Of a DNA stretch of 64,000 nt, positions 7,297 to 16,354 are shown piece after piece. The DNA is from Verticiella sediminum (GTDB taxonomy: Bacteria > Pseudomonadota > Gammaproteobacteria > Burkholderiales > Burkholderiaceae_B). The stretch is from positions 62,001-126,000 of the forward strand of contig NZ_VLTJ01000042.1 of the NCBI RefSeq assembly GCF_007558815.1, written 5' to 3'. The translations under genes and the position numbers were made by a program. The notes under the pieces were generated by a model. The model made no database searches. It saw only the letters and a list, made by a program, of their open reading frames with translations, and had not been told where the DNA came from. The first letter of the stretch is position 1. The number at the start of each line of letters is the position of its first letter.

Positions 7297-8688
7297 TCAG
7301 CCAGGGCGCCGTGGCTCGACGAGACAGGGAAAAACGACGCGCACCATGAGCCCCCGAGCTTGCAGCCCCGTGCCAGTTTGGATGGTGGCGCTGTGAGACT
7401 CGGCGATGCCCGCCACAAGCGACAGGCCGATGCCGCTACCGCGCACGGGCGTGCCCGCGACCCGGTGGAAACGCTCGAAGATGGCCTCGCGCTCCTGGGC
7501 CGGAACGCCTGGGCCGTCATCCGCAACTTCCAGATACACCATGGGCGCGGGCTCCCTGCCCTCGCGGGCCTGGTAACCGCAACGCACGAGCACGTTGCCG
7601 CCTTCTGTGGTGTAGCGCATGGCGTTGTGCATGAGGTTGCGCAGCAGAATGCCGATCTCATCAATGTCGCATGAAATCGTGCAGGCATGCACATCCAGAA
7701 AGAGCGAGCGCTGGTTCAGGCTGGCATAGACCTCGAACTCCTGGGCAACGTGCTGCACCAGTTTGCTCAGATCGGCCGGTACGTGCTTGGGGGCCTTGGC
7801 ACCGGCATTGATGCTGGCCAGATCGAGCAACTGCTCGGACAGCCGTGTGCTGCGCCTGGCGACTACCAGCAGCTTTCTCAGGGCGGCATCCTTGTCCTCG
7901 GGATCGGTCGCTCGCAGTGCGATCTCGGCCTGTGCCTGCAAGGCCGACAACGGTGTGCGTAGCTCGTGCGCCGCATCGCCGATGAAGCGGCGCTCGCTTT
8001 CGATCGCCTCGTCGAGTTGCTTTAGGACATGGTTGAAGGAGTCGACCAGTGGAAGCAATTCCCGCGGCAGGCGATCCAGGGGCAAGGGGGTGAAATCGAA
8101 GCGGCGGCGATGGCGCATCGCCGCCCCCAGTGCTCGTACGGGTTTGAGTGCGCTTTGAGTGACGAACCACATGATGAGACCGGCTATGACGAGCAGAACC
8201 GTTGCCAGGACCAGTGCATGGGTTGCTTCGTGACGCATGTCCGCGTCTACGACACTTTGCAGGTTGCCCACCTGGACGCTCACCCGCCCGGTGCTGTCGG
8301 ATGCGGAGTAGACACGCCACTTCTGGCCCTCGACGAGGGTCGAGGCCGCGCCATCGGCGAAGTCAGGCTGGAGCGGCGACTCGGGCGCCCCTGGCGTACT
8401 GGCGACCATCCGGCCGCGATCGACCCAGATCTGGAATACGAGAGGCTCATGCCTGGTGCCCGGGACTGCGCGCAGCTTGAGCCCCGGACCGGCGCCTCCG
8501 TCGAAATCGCTATCCGCAGGGATCGTGACCAGCAGCTGGGTAGCAATGGCTCCGAGCTTCTCGTCCCATGTGCTGGCGCGGTTGAGCGAGAACTGCGTGA
8601 GCACGACCCCGAGCACTGCCGCCCAGCACAGGGCGATGACCGCGACAATCACCAATATCAGTTGCGCGTTGAAGGAACGTGACTTCAC
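7297..8688 (-). CDS. Sensor histidine kinase, QseC/PmrB-like
   Basis: A 463-residue inner-membrane kinase. Transmembrane helix 1 lies at about residues 9-30, a periplasmic domain at 31-165, helix 2 at about 166-190, and then a HAMP-like linker. The H-box HELRTP has the phosphorylated His241. The N-box (NLMHNAMRYT), G1-box (DDGPGVP) and G2-box (GSGIGLSL) follow. The gene overlaps the response regulator in ATGA (8685-8688), so they are co-translated partners. The periplasmic sensor has no signature that reveals the ligand. Confidence 0.9.
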   Translation of the reverse strand: MKSRSFNAQLILVIVAVIALCWAAVLGVVLTQFSLNRASTWDEKLGAIATQLLVTIPADSDFDGGAGPGLKLRAVPGTRHEPLVFQIWVDRGRMVASTPGAPESPLQPDFADGAASTLVEGQKWRVYSASDSTGRVSVQVGNLQSVVDADMRHEATHALVLATVLLVIAGLIMWFVTQSALKPVRALGAAMRHRRRFDFTPLPLDRLPRELLPLVDSFNHVLKQLDEAIESERRFIGDAAHELRTPLSALQAQAEIALRATDPEDKDAALRKLLVVARRSTRLSEQLLDLASINAGAKAPKHVPADLSKLVQHVAQEFEVYASLNQRSLFLDVHACTISCDIDEIGILLRNLMHNAMRYTTEGGNVLVRCGYQAREGREPAPMVYLEVADDGPGVPAQEREAIFERFHRVAGTPVRGSGIGLSLVAGIAESHSATIQTGTGLQARGLMVRVVFPCLVEPRRPG

Positions 8689-9350
8689 GCGGTTGGCTGC
8701 CCGATGACGTACCCGAGCCCGTGAACGGTCCGGATCAGGTCGTCCCCGAGCTTGCGGCGCAGCTGGTGGATGAACACGGCAATCGTGTTGCTCTCGACGT
8801 TGCTGGCCGTGCCGTAAACGACGTCGTGCAGATGGTCGCGTGTGACGACATGGCCGGCCCGCTCGACCAGGGCGAGCAAAGTGCGGTATTCCTGGGCACT
8901 GAGGACGACCTCGACGTTGGCCTTGCTGACGACGCGCTTGCTGCGGTCGATGCGCACGTCGCCGTAAGTGAATACCGGGACGACGCGTCCCTGGCTGCGG
9001 CGGATCACCGAGCGCACGCGCGCCCAGAGTTCATCGAACTGGAATGGCTTTATCAGATAGTCATCAGCGCCTGCGTCCAGGCCGACGATGCGCTCGCTGA
9101 GTTGGCCACGCGCGGTGAGGATCAGCACCGGCGTGGCGTCGTAACGCCCACGCATGGAGCGCAGCACGGACAGGCCGGACTCTCCCGGAAGACCGATGTC
9201 CAGCAGGACGGCGGCGTAGCTGTGATCCACCAGCGCGCTACGCGCCGAATTTGCATCGCGCACGTGGTCGATGTTCCATCCGCTCTGGCGTGCACCGTCG
9301 CAAACGGACTCGCCCAGCATCTGGTCGTCTTCAACGAGGAGGAGGTTCAT
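8685..9350 (-). CDS. OmpR-family response regulator, QseB/PmrA-like
   Basis: A 221-residue regulator. The receiver domain has the acidic pair EDD at residues 6-8, phospho-acceptor Asp51 in LLDIGLPG, and the conserved lysine in LIKPFQ. The C-terminal winged helix has the trans-activation and recognition segments (NTIAVFIHQLRRKLG). I chose the ATG at 9350 because it gives the usual short N-terminus; a GTG at 9365 would add five residues. It should be phosphorylated by the overlapping kinase. A CTTAAA-N5-ATTAAA repeat lies 55-71 bases upstream and may be its own binding site. Confidence 0.9.
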   Translation of the reverse strand: MNLLLVEDDQMLGESVCDGARQSGWNIDHVRDANSARSALVDHSYAAVLLDIGLPGESGLSVLRSMRGRYDATPVLILTARGQLSERIVGLDAGADDYLIKPFQFDELWARVRSVIRRSQGRVVPVFTYGDVRIDRSKRVVSKANVEVVLSAQEYRTLLALVERAGHVVTRDHLHDVVYGTASNVESNTIAVFIHQLRRKLGDDLIRTVHGLGYVIGQPTA

Positions 9351-9404
9351 GTCATATCGATCCACACCTATGCGCCAGTATTCAGCGAATCATGCAGGAC
9401 ACTC

Positions 9405-9421
9405 TTTAATATATTTTTAAG
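9405..9421 (-). promoter_or_regulatory. Candidate autoregulatory response-regulator box
   Basis: The minus strand reads CTTAAA-AATAT-ATTAAA, two near-identical hexamers with an 11-bp period, 55-71 bases upstream of the response-regulator start. The spacing and sequence fit the PmrA/QseB class of direct-repeat sites and suggest autoregulation. Confidence 0.5.
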
Positions 9422-9540
9422 GCGCCATGCGCTCGGGGGTCGATACCAGTACGGTCTCAGGCCCCGAGACACCCAAGCCGGGCGAGGAAACCATCCTGCG
9501 TGGCGGGCGGGATGCCTGATCGCCAGGATACAGGCGTGCT

Positions 9541-10344
9541 TCATGCGGCTTGCTTCATCGCGTTGCCATCGAGCCCGAATCCAAAGGAATCCATCGACAG
9601 GACGCCGTAGGTCATTCCACCCCGGATCAGGCTGCGGGATTCATCGGGAGAACTTGCACCCGCCGCGACGAGCAACGGCAGGTAATGCTCCTGGGTCGGG
9701 TGCGCACGCTCGGCGTGGGGCGCGCGTGCGCGGTACTGCACCAGTGCCGCGTCGTCACGTCGCGCGATGGCGGCCGCGATCCAGTCGGCGAATTCCTGGG
9801 CGTACTCTGGATCCCGGACATGGCTGCGGAACTCATACAGGTTGTGTGTAAGGCTGCCGGAGCCCACGATCAGTACGCCGCGGTCCCGGAGCGGCGCCAA
9901 GACCTGGCCCAGACGCAGAGCACCTTCGACGTCCATGTCGCGCGGCAGCGAAACCTGCAGCACCGGAACGTCCGCGCTGGGTTTCAGGTACTGAAGCGGC
10001 ACCCAGGCACCGTGGTCCAGGCCACGCTGCGGGTCGATCGTCGCGGGCATGCCCGCCTCGGCGAGCATGCCGACGATGTCGGCGGCGAGGGCCGGTGCGC
10101 CGGGCGGTTCGTACTTGAGCGCATAGAGCGGCGCGGGGAAGCCGCCGAAGTCGTGGATGGTCGCTGGCCGGGCGACACCGGCGACGCGGATGCCCATGGT
10201 CTGCCAATGCGGGGACACCACCACGATCGCGGACAGATCGCGCAGCGATGCGCCGAGCTGCCGGAGGTTGGGGCCAAGCACGCCGGGCTCCATGGCGAAC
10301 ATCGGCGACCCGTGGGAGATGAAGAGCGAGGGAGCTCGAGTCAT
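9541..10344 (-). CDS. Extradiol ring-cleavage dioxygenase, DODA/YgiD type
   Basis: A 267-residue member of the LigB-like extradiol dioxygenase family that includes plant 4,5-DOPA dioxygenase and E. coli YgiD. Visible features are the metal-binding ISHGSP near the N-terminus, SPHW near residue 45, the LDHGAWVPL segment with a conserved histidine, and GSGSLTHNL. The enzyme should use a non-haem metal and O2 to open a catechol-type ring. Genes for a DoxX protein and an NADP oxidoreductase follow in the same orientation. The true substrate is unknown. Confidence 0.88.
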   Translation of the reverse strand: MTRAPSLFISHGSPMFAMEPGVLGPNLRQLGASLRDLSAIVVVSPHWQTMGIRVAGVARPATIHDFGGFPAPLYALKYEPPGAPALAADIVGMLAEAGMPATIDPQRGLDHGAWVPLQYLKPSADVPVLQVSLPRDMDVEGALRLGQVLAPLRDRGVLIVGSGSLTHNLYEFRSHVRDPEYAQEFADWIAAAIARRDDAALVQYRARAPHAERAHPTQEHYLPLLVAAGASSPDESRSLIRGGMTYGVLSMDSFGFGLDGNAMKQAA

Positions 10345-10417
10345 GGTAATGCTCCAGGATTGCCGGGCGCCAAGAGCGCCCGCTTTTTCTCATCAGGTTG
10401 GATGTAGATTGGGCGTA

Positions 10418-10813
10418 CTACGACGGCTGGCCGTTGCGGCGGCTTCTCATGCCGTCGATGCTGAACTCGCCTGCGCCATGGGCAACCAGAAGCAGGAAGC
10501 CACCGGCCATGCCGACGTTCTTCCAGAAGCTGACAGCTTGCATCGCATCGCCGAAATCGGCGTGAAAGACCACTGCGGTTGCGACCGAAAAGACCGCCAG
10601 GGCGATGGCGATCCAGCGTGTGAAAAGACCCGCGGCGATGGCAAGGCCGCCGCCGAGCTCCAGCAGGATGACCAGCGGCAGCAGCGCGCCCGGTACGCCC
10701 ATGGCCTCCATGTACTGCTGGGTGCCGGCGTAGCCGGTGATCTTGCTCCAGCCGGAGATGATGAAGATCAGCGAAAGGCCGATGCGGCCCAGCAGCGAAA
10801 GTGTTGCGTTCAT
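10418..10813 (-). CDS. DoxX-family membrane protein
   Basis: A 131-residue protein with four hydrophobic helices. It carries the DoxX-family opening LLGRIGLSLIFIISGWSKI and the LLELGGGLAIAAGL segment. DoxX proteins are small inner-membrane proteins often found beside redox enzymes. The ATG at 10813 is supported by AAAGGA 6 bases upstream. The gene lies between the reductase and dioxygenase genes on the same strand. Its biochemical role is unclear. Confidence 0.88.
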   Translation of the reverse strand: MNATLSLLGRIGLSLIFIISGWSKITGYAGTQQYMEAMGVPGALLPLVILLELGGGLAIAAGLFTRWIAIALAVFSVATAVVFHADFGDAMQAVSFWKNVGMAGGFLLLVAHGAGEFSIDGMRSRRNGQPS

Positions 10814-10912
10814 GTCAGTGTCCTTTGTGTCGAGGGGTGAAGACTCGTGTCGATGCGGAAAAGAGCCGCCAAGCGGACGCGGCGGGGTCGCCCGCGTCAT
10901 GCCCGGGAAGGG

Positions 10913-11545
10913 TCAGCCGCGACGGATCCAGGTCGGCGCGATCTGCGTACCTTGCCCGGCGCCGTAGGCGAAGTAGATGTTCAGGCCGGCCACCGGCTCC
11001 AGGTAGCGCGCGTTCTTCAGCCCCCCGGCGTCGACCGGCTGGAAGCCGATGCTTTCGGCCAGCGCACGCACGGTCTGCTTGGCGCGCTCGTCATCGCCCG
11101 CATAGAAGACCGGCACCGTCTGGCCGTTCGGGAAGGCAGGGCCTTCGGCCAGCACCTGGGCCAGCACGGTGTTGAATGCCTTGACCACCTGGGCGCCGGG
11201 TAGCGCCTTGGCGATCTCCTCGGCAGCGGAGGTGGCGTGGCCCAGCGTCAGGCCCATGTAGTCGGCCGTCAGCGGGTTGGTGATGTCGATCACGATGCGG
11301 CCTTCCAGCGAACCGAGCGCTTTGAGTGCCGGCACGGCATCGGCATAACTGGTGGCGACGATGACGACCAGCGAGTCGCCCAGTGCGTCGGCCGGGGCCA
11401 CGGCCGTTGCACCGGCATGGGCGACGGCCAGGGCCTCGGCCTTGGCCAGATCACGCGAGGTAACGCGGACCTGGTGGCCAGCGGCAGTGAGTTGCTTGAC
11501 GAAGCCTGCGCCCATGCTGCCGGCGCCGATGAGAGTGATGTTCAT
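10913..11545 (-). CDS. NADP-dependent oxidoreductase (F420-dependent reductase-like)
   Basis: A 210-residue Rossmann protein opening with MNITLIGAGSMGAGF, the dinucleotide-binding glycine motif. It also shows the family segments VIDITNPLT and VVKAFNTV of the F420-dependent NADP reductase family. In organisms without F420 these are NADP-binding proteins of unknown substrate. It faces the LysR gene at 11705 across a 159-base divergent promoter region, so the LysR protein is the likely regulator of the three-gene unit 11545-9541. Confidence 0.85.
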   Translation of the reverse strand: MNITLIGAGSMGAGFVKQLTAAGHQVRVTSRDLAKAEALAVAHAGATAVAPADALGDSLVVIVATSYADAVPALKALGSLEGRIVIDITNPLTADYMGLTLGHATSAAEEIAKALPGAQVVKAFNTVLAQVLAEGPAFPNGQTVPVFYAGDDERAKQTVRALAESIGFQPVDAGGLKNARYLEPVAGLNIYFAYGAGQGTQIAPTWIRRG

Positions 11546-11704
11546 GGTGATAGTCCTGTTGCGAGAGAGGGGCCGTAGTAGCACACGGGGAAAGCTGGCT
11601 GTCCCGAGTCCCCGGCAGGCCTGACGGCGTAAGAGAACTATATTGGACGCATAGGCCGGGATAAACTCCTATCGGATGGACAAATTGTTTTGATATTCGA
11701 GACT

Positions 11705-12604
11705 ATGGACCTACTCCAAGCCATGAAAACCTACACCGCCGTGGTCGAGGCCGGCAGCTTCGTCGGAGCGATGGACGTGGTCGGGCTGTCCAAGCCCGCG
11801 GTCTCCCGCCACGTCAACGAGTTGGAGGAGCACCTGGGCACGCGCCTGCTGCAACGAACGACGCGCCGCCTGTCGCTGACAGGCGAAGGCCAGGCCTACT
11901 ACCAACGCTGCAAGGAAATCCTGCTGGCCGTCCAGGAGGCGGAGGCCGAAGTGGGGTCCAGTGCGCTGCAGGCGCAGGGACGGTTGCGCATCGGTGCGCC
12001 CCAGACCTTCGGTGCGCTGTATCTGGCCGCGTTGTGGGGCCGATTCGCAGCGCAGAATCCGCAGGTCACGCTGGACATCGTGTTGTCGGACCGCGTGGTC
12101 GACCTCGTCGAGGAAGGGTACGACCTGGTGGTGCGCATCGCGCGGCTGTCCGATTCCAGCCTGGTCAGCCGCCCGCTCGCCCGTACGCGCATGGTGCTGT
12201 GCGCCTCGCCGGACTATCTCGCCGAGCGAGGCACTCCCGTGCACCCACACGAGCTCGCCCGGCACGACGTGATCTCCTATACCTACTGGTCATCCGGCGA
12301 TCTCTGGAGCTTCCAGGGCCTCACGGATTCCGTGACGGTGCGCACGCATTCACGCATCCACGCCAACAACGGCGACACCTGCCGTGCGGCGGCGCTGGCA
12401 CACCAGGGGATCATCCTGCAGCCGGATTTCCTGGTGCACGAGGACCTGCGCAGCGGTGCGCTGGTCGAGCTCATGCCGGAGTTCCGCGCAGTGGAGCTGG
12501 GCATCTTCGCGGTCTATCCCACGCGCAAGCAGTTGCCGTTGAAGGTGCGGCGGCTGGTGGACTTCCTCGTGGAGGCGCTGCGCACGCCGCCCTGGGCGCG
12601 GTGA
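11705..12604 (+). CDS. LysR-family transcriptional regulator
   Basis: A 299-residue regulator with the N-terminal winged helix-turn-helix (residues about 1-60, including KPAVSRHVNELEEHLGTRLL) and a periplasmic-binding-protein-like effector domain. The ATG at 11705 gives the standard LysR N-terminus. The gene is divergent from the reductase-DoxX-dioxygenase genes, the typical arrangement for a LysR activator and its target. Confidence 0.9.
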   Translation: MDLLQAMKTYTAVVEAGSFVGAMDVVGLSKPAVSRHVNELEEHLGTRLLQRTTRRLSLTGEGQAYYQRCKEILLAVQEAEAEVGSSALQAQGRLRIGAPQTFGALYLAALWGRFAAQNPQVTLDIVLSDRVVDLVEEGYDLVVRIARLSDSSLVSRPLARTRMVLCASPDYLAERGTPVHPHELARHDVISYTYWSSGDLWSFQGLTDSVTVRTHSRIHANNGDTCRAAALAHQGIILQPDFLVHEDLRSGALVELMPEFRAVELGIFAVYPTRKQLPLKVRRLVDFLVEALRTPPWAR

Positions 12605-12623
12605 AGGCAGGGTACAGGAGGCG

Positions 12624-12636
12624 CCCCCCCCCCCCC
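12624..12636 (+). repeat. Run of 13 C residues
   Basis: A homopolymeric tract of 13 cytosines between the LysR stop and the aldo/keto reductase remnant. It lies outside any intact gene. Confidence 0.9.
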
Positions 12637-12653
12637 GGCAACGCGCCAGGCCT

Positions 12654-13060
12654 TCATCGGAACGCCTTGAGCTCCGGCGAGCTGCGCTGGTGCCAGGTCG
12701 GATACGGCGGTTGGCTGTCGCTTGCCGCGTCGAGCCTGGACACCTGCTCGGACGTCAGGCTCCAACCGACCGCGCCGATGATGACGTTGCTCACCGTCGG
12801 CCGCTGCAGCAGCCAGTTCAGGGCCACCTGCGGAATGGTCCTGCCGCTCTCTCGGGCGATGTCGTCGAGCGCATCGACGATGGCGAACAGATGCGCTTCG
12901 TCATATTTCAGGCCCATGTCGGCGCCGTCGAATGCGCGGGTCCCTGGCTCGGGCTTGCGGTCCCTGCGGATCTTGCCGGTCAGCGTGCCCCACCCGAGCG
13001 GCTACCAGATCATCGCGCCGAGCGCTTCCGCGATCCAGCCCGGCCGGCGAGGTAATCGAC
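12654..13060 (-). pseudogene. Broken aldo/keto reductase (C-terminal part with internal stop)
   Basis: The minus strand encodes WIAEALGAMIW, a TAG stop at 13004-13002, then PLGWGTLTGKIRRDRK. Aldo/keto reductases normally have SPLGWG here, so the stop replaces a serine codon. The sequence continues through PQVALNWLLQRPTVSNVIIG, with the NADPH-binding IIGA loop, to a normal C-terminus at 12654. The N-terminal two-thirds, with the catalytic Asp/Tyr/Lys, is absent. Confidence 0.8.
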
Positions 13061-13200
13061 GAACTGGGCGAGTACCTGCTGCCACTGTTTCCCTGCGTGA
13101 CACCGCAGAGTAACAGTGTGGAGGCCCAGCCGTGAACCGCCCGCTGCAACGCATGACTGTCGGCTCCCAAGCCAAGCAAGCAGCGGCTTGTCGAGTAGTT

Positions 13201-13219
13201 TGTGGACTTAAAGTCCACA
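13201..13219. promoter_or_regulatory. Perfect palindrome, likely repressor operator
   Basis: TGTGGACTTAAAGTCCACA is a 9-bp perfect inverted repeat about a central A. It is followed by an AT-rich segment (CATATTTATCATG). It lies 330 bases before the PQQ dehydrogenase and 140 bases before the aldo/keto reductase remnant. Symmetry and length fit a homodimeric winged-helix (MarR/HxlR-like) or GntR-like repressor. Confidence 0.55.
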
Positions 13220-13550
13220 TTGTGGTGCTCTAGACCATATTTATCATGCGTGCGCCGTGAAATATAGTTGCTCGATTACATTGGTTCGCGGGCTTTGGCT
13301 TTGCGAAGTTCGTTCTTTCCCGTCATCTCTGGCTGGAAACGTGTGGGTCCCCCGTGGCCTCATGAGGTGCCGCACTGAGCTAGCGTTCACGGTTCTGTGT
13401 CGTGGCCCCAATAGGCGGATGCCACACGCCGTAAACTGGCGCCTTCCCGTCGTGGACGAGTCCCCTGGCTTGGTTCAACGCGGCACACGGCCATTTCGGA
13501 ATCTCCGACTGTGTGGAAGGTTGGCGGCGGTTCCTCTAGGAGAACATGTC

Positions 13551-15947
13551 ATGCCATTTCAAGCTGAGCCTGCCGACAGGCAGGTGTCTGCCGCACTAAG
13601 ACTCTATACGACCCTGTTGGCTCTGGTGCTTGGCCTGGTCGGACTGTATTTCGTCTACAACGGCACCAAGCTGATCATGCTTGGTGGCTCCCTCTACTAC
13701 CTGCCCGCGGGCATCGCGCTCATCGCTACTGCGATGCTGCTCGTGAGGCTCAGCTTGCGTGCGGCCTACCTGTATCTGGGGTTCTTCGTTGTCACCGCGT
13801 TGTGGTCCTTCTGGGAGGCTGGCTTTCAATTCTGGCCCCTCGCTGCGCGGCTTGGGTTATTCGCTGTTCTCGGCTTGCTCCTGGCCCTCTGCGTTCCGTG
13901 TTTGCCCGGAGCCAAGAGCATTCCGCGCATACGCGGCCTGGCTTTCGGACTCGCCGGTGCGACCGCCGTTGGGCTGGTGACAACCTTCGTGGGCGCTTTT
14001 TCCCCCGTCTGGCTCGTCAGGAACGGTGCGACGCCTCAGGTTGCTGCGGACTACAAGCCGGAGCTTGAGCCCAAGGACTGGGTTGGCTTCGGACGCACCA
14101 CGACGGGTGAACAGTTCTCGCCGGATACGCAGATCACCAAGGATAATGTCGGCCAGTTGCAGGTTGCCTGGACCTTGCGCACTGGAGACATCAGTGCGGA
14201 TGGCAGGGAGAACCAGAACACACCATTGCAGATCGGCAATACGCTCTATCCCTGCACTCAGTCGGGGCAGGTCTTTGCGGTGCGCGGCGACACTGGCGAG
14301 AAACTCTGGCACTTCGATCCCGAGGTGACGCCGGCCTCTACGGCCAACTGGATGCGGTGCCGCTCGTTGGCCTATTTCGAGGTTCCCGAGCTGTCCAATG
14401 ACACACCGGGCAAGAAGCGTGTCTACCTCACCACGGGCGACATGCGTCTGATCGCGCTGGACGCGGCGACCGGCAAACCGGTGCCTTCCTTTGGCGAAGA
14501 TGGAACCGTCTATCTGGCCGAGGGCATGGGCAAGGTCATCCCAGGCTTCTACAACCCCACCTCGGGGCCGCTGCTGGCGGGCCGCAACCTCATCGTCGGT
14601 GGCTGGGTGATGGACAACCAGTCCACCGATGAACCCTCGGGCGTCGTGCGTGCCTTCAATGCCGTCACCGGTGAATTGACCTGGGCCTGGGATGTTGGTC
14701 GTCCTGGCAAGACAGGTAAGCCGGCTGAGGGGGAGGTTTACACCCGCGGTACGCCAAACATGTGGGCCACGCCCAGCTACGACGCCGAGTTGAACATGGT
14801 GTATCTGCCCACGGGCGGTGCCACGCCAGACCTGTTCGGCGGTCTGCGTTCGCCTGAGTCGGAGCGCGTGTCCCAGTCGGTCGTTGCTCTGGATGCCACC
14901 ACTGGCCAAGAACGCTGGGTATACCAGCTCGTGCATCATGACGTGTGGGACTACGACCTTCCGTCCAAGCCTGTGCTCTACGACATGCCCGATGGCAAGG
15001 GGGGACGAGTTCCGGCGCTCGTGCAGGCGGGTAAGAACGGAGAGATTTTCGTCTTGGATCGTCGCACAGGCATGCCGCTCACGCGGGTTGAGGAGCGCCC
15101 GGTACCCACCCAGGGCGTACCAGGGGAACGCCTGTCGCCGACACAGCCCTATTCCGTGGGCATGCCCCAGATGCGCGACACCGTGCTGACTGAGGCCAAG
15201 ATGTGGGGTATCACGCCGATCGATCAACTGAGTTGCCGCGTGCAGTTCAAGGGACTTCATTACGAGGGCGATTACACGCCGCCGCAGTTGGAGTGGTATC
15301 TCGAAAATCCTTCCTGGTACGGTACCAACAACTGGGGTGGCCAGTCGATGGACAAGCAACACGACATCATGATCGTCAACGACATGCGGATCATGATGAA
15401 GGGGCGGCTGCTCTCCCGCGAGGAGACGAACGAACGGCTGGCCAACAAGTCGGTACAAGGTGTCGGTGGCGTGATTCCGATGGCCAACACACCGTATGGT
15501 GCCGAGCGAGGCATGGTGCAGTCCTTCCTGGGCGTGCCGTGCACGACGCCGCCCTTCGGCACGATGGCGGCCATTGACATGAATACGCACAGGGTCATAT
15601 GGCACCGGTCGCTGGGCACGCCCGAGCAATTCGGTCCCCTGGGTATGAAGACCCATCTGCCAATTGAACTCGGCATGCCGACCCTGGGCGGTGCGGTGGC
15701 AACAGGTTCGGGGCTGGTGTTCTTCTCCGCCACCTCGGATTACTACCTGCGTGCGATCGATGTCATGACCGGCGAAGTGGTCTGGAAGAGTCCGTTGCCG
15801 GTGGGAGGCGGCTCCACACCGCTGGTGTTCACTTCTCCGGCTGATGGCAGGCAGTATGTCGTGGTGACTGCAAGCGGTTCCAGGGCGGCACCGGATTATG
15901 GCGACTACCTCATTGCCTATGCGTTGCCCGAGCAGGCACGACCGTAG
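13551..15947 (+). CDS. Membrane-bound PQQ-dependent dehydrogenase, glucose/quinate/shikimate family
   Basis: A 798-residue quinoprotein. Residues about 13-145 form five transmembrane helices that anchor the enzyme and pass electrons to ubiquinone. The remainder is an eight-bladed propeller facing the periplasm. Family landmarks include DWVGFGRTTTGEQFSPDTQI, TTGDMRLIALDAATG, the HHDVWDYDLPS region and LSPTQPYSVGMP. The ATG at 13551 follows AGGAGA with 7-base spacing and gives the normal family length. I cannot separate glucose from quinate/shikimate specificity by eye. No PQQ-biosynthesis genes occur in this window, so the cofactor must come from elsewhere. Confidence 0.9.
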   Translation: MPFQAEPADRQVSAALRLYTTLLALVLGLVGLYFVYNGTKLIMLGGSLYYLPAGIALIATAMLLVRLSLRAAYLYLGFFVVTALWSFWEAGFQFWPLAARLGLFAVLGLLLALCVPCLPGAKSIPRIRGLAFGLAGATAVGLVTTFVGAFSPVWLVRNGATPQVAADYKPELEPKDWVGFGRTTTGEQFSPDTQITKDNVGQLQVAWTLRTGDISADGRENQNTPLQIGNTLYPCTQSGQVFAVRGDTGEKLWHFDPEVTPASTANWMRCRSLAYFEVPELSNDTPGKKRVYLTTGDMRLIALDAATGKPVPSFGEDGTVYLAEGMGKVIPGFYNPTSGPLLAGRNLIVGGWVMDNQSTDEPSGVVRAFNAVTGELTWAWDVGRPGKTGKPAEGEVYTRGTPNMWATPSYDAELNMVYLPTGGATPDLFGGLRSPESERVSQSVVALDATTGQERWVYQLVHHDVWDYDLPSKPVLYDMPDGKGGRVPALVQAGKNGEIFVLDRRTGMPLTRVEERPVPTQGVPGERLSPTQPYSVGMPQMRDTVLTEAKMWGITPIDQLSCRVQFKGLHYEGDYTPPQLEWYLENPSWYGTNNWGGQSMDKQHDIMIVNDMRIMMKGRLLSREETNERLANKSVQGVGGVIPMANTPYGAERGMVQSFLGVPCTTPPFGTMAAIDMNTHRVIWHRSLGTPEQFGPLGMKTHLPIELGMPTLGGAVATGSGLVFFSATSDYYLRAIDVMTGEVVWKSPLPVGGGSTPLVFTSPADGRQYVVVTASGSRAAPDYGDYLIAYALPEQARP

Positions 15948-16354
15948 GGGACGCCAAGGCGCCATGCCCGCCGGACCGGGTCAACCGGCCATTCCGGGCC
16001 GAGCGGCCGAATCCGCTATGGGTGAGCGGCTCGATGGTGTTGGCGACGGCCGACTGCGGCAACGCCGGATCGAGCCGCGCCATCCCCGGTGCTGGCCAGG
16101 CTCCATGTGATGGTCGGGGACCACGTCATCGCGGCCGACAGCCAGGCCGAAGCGGCTTTTCTGGCCGGTTCGCATTTCCACTAGGTCAATCACTTGCATC
16201 TCGGGCGGCTCGGCTCGCCGCCCCTTGCGCAGTTGCCGTTCACTTCCCGGCAACCCCGATCCGCCGGCTTCCGGATAAAGAGCCGAGCGCGGGGCGTCGA
16301 AGGGGCCGGCCGTAATCCAGTCGGTTCGACGTCGCTGCTGATCATGATGTGGCG
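15948..16354. other. Intergenic region without a recognisable gene
   Basis: About 400 GC-rich bases between the PQQ dehydrogenase and the stop of the FUSC gene. Open frames exist on both strands but none has a ribosome-binding site or familiar motif. The sequence may contain further gene debris like that at 18.5-19.5 kb, but I cannot name it. Confidence 0.4.

Noticed and set aside
13857-15965. A 700-codon open frame opposite the PQQ dehydrogenase
   Set aside because: The plus-strand protein has strong family motifs throughout; the antisense translation has none and is rich in His/Arg/Gly.
15948-16354. Possible gene on either strand between the PQQ dehydrogenase and the FUSC gene
   Set aside because: Fragments such as VIDLVEMRTG on the minus strand look protein-like, but I could not connect them to a family or a start codon.
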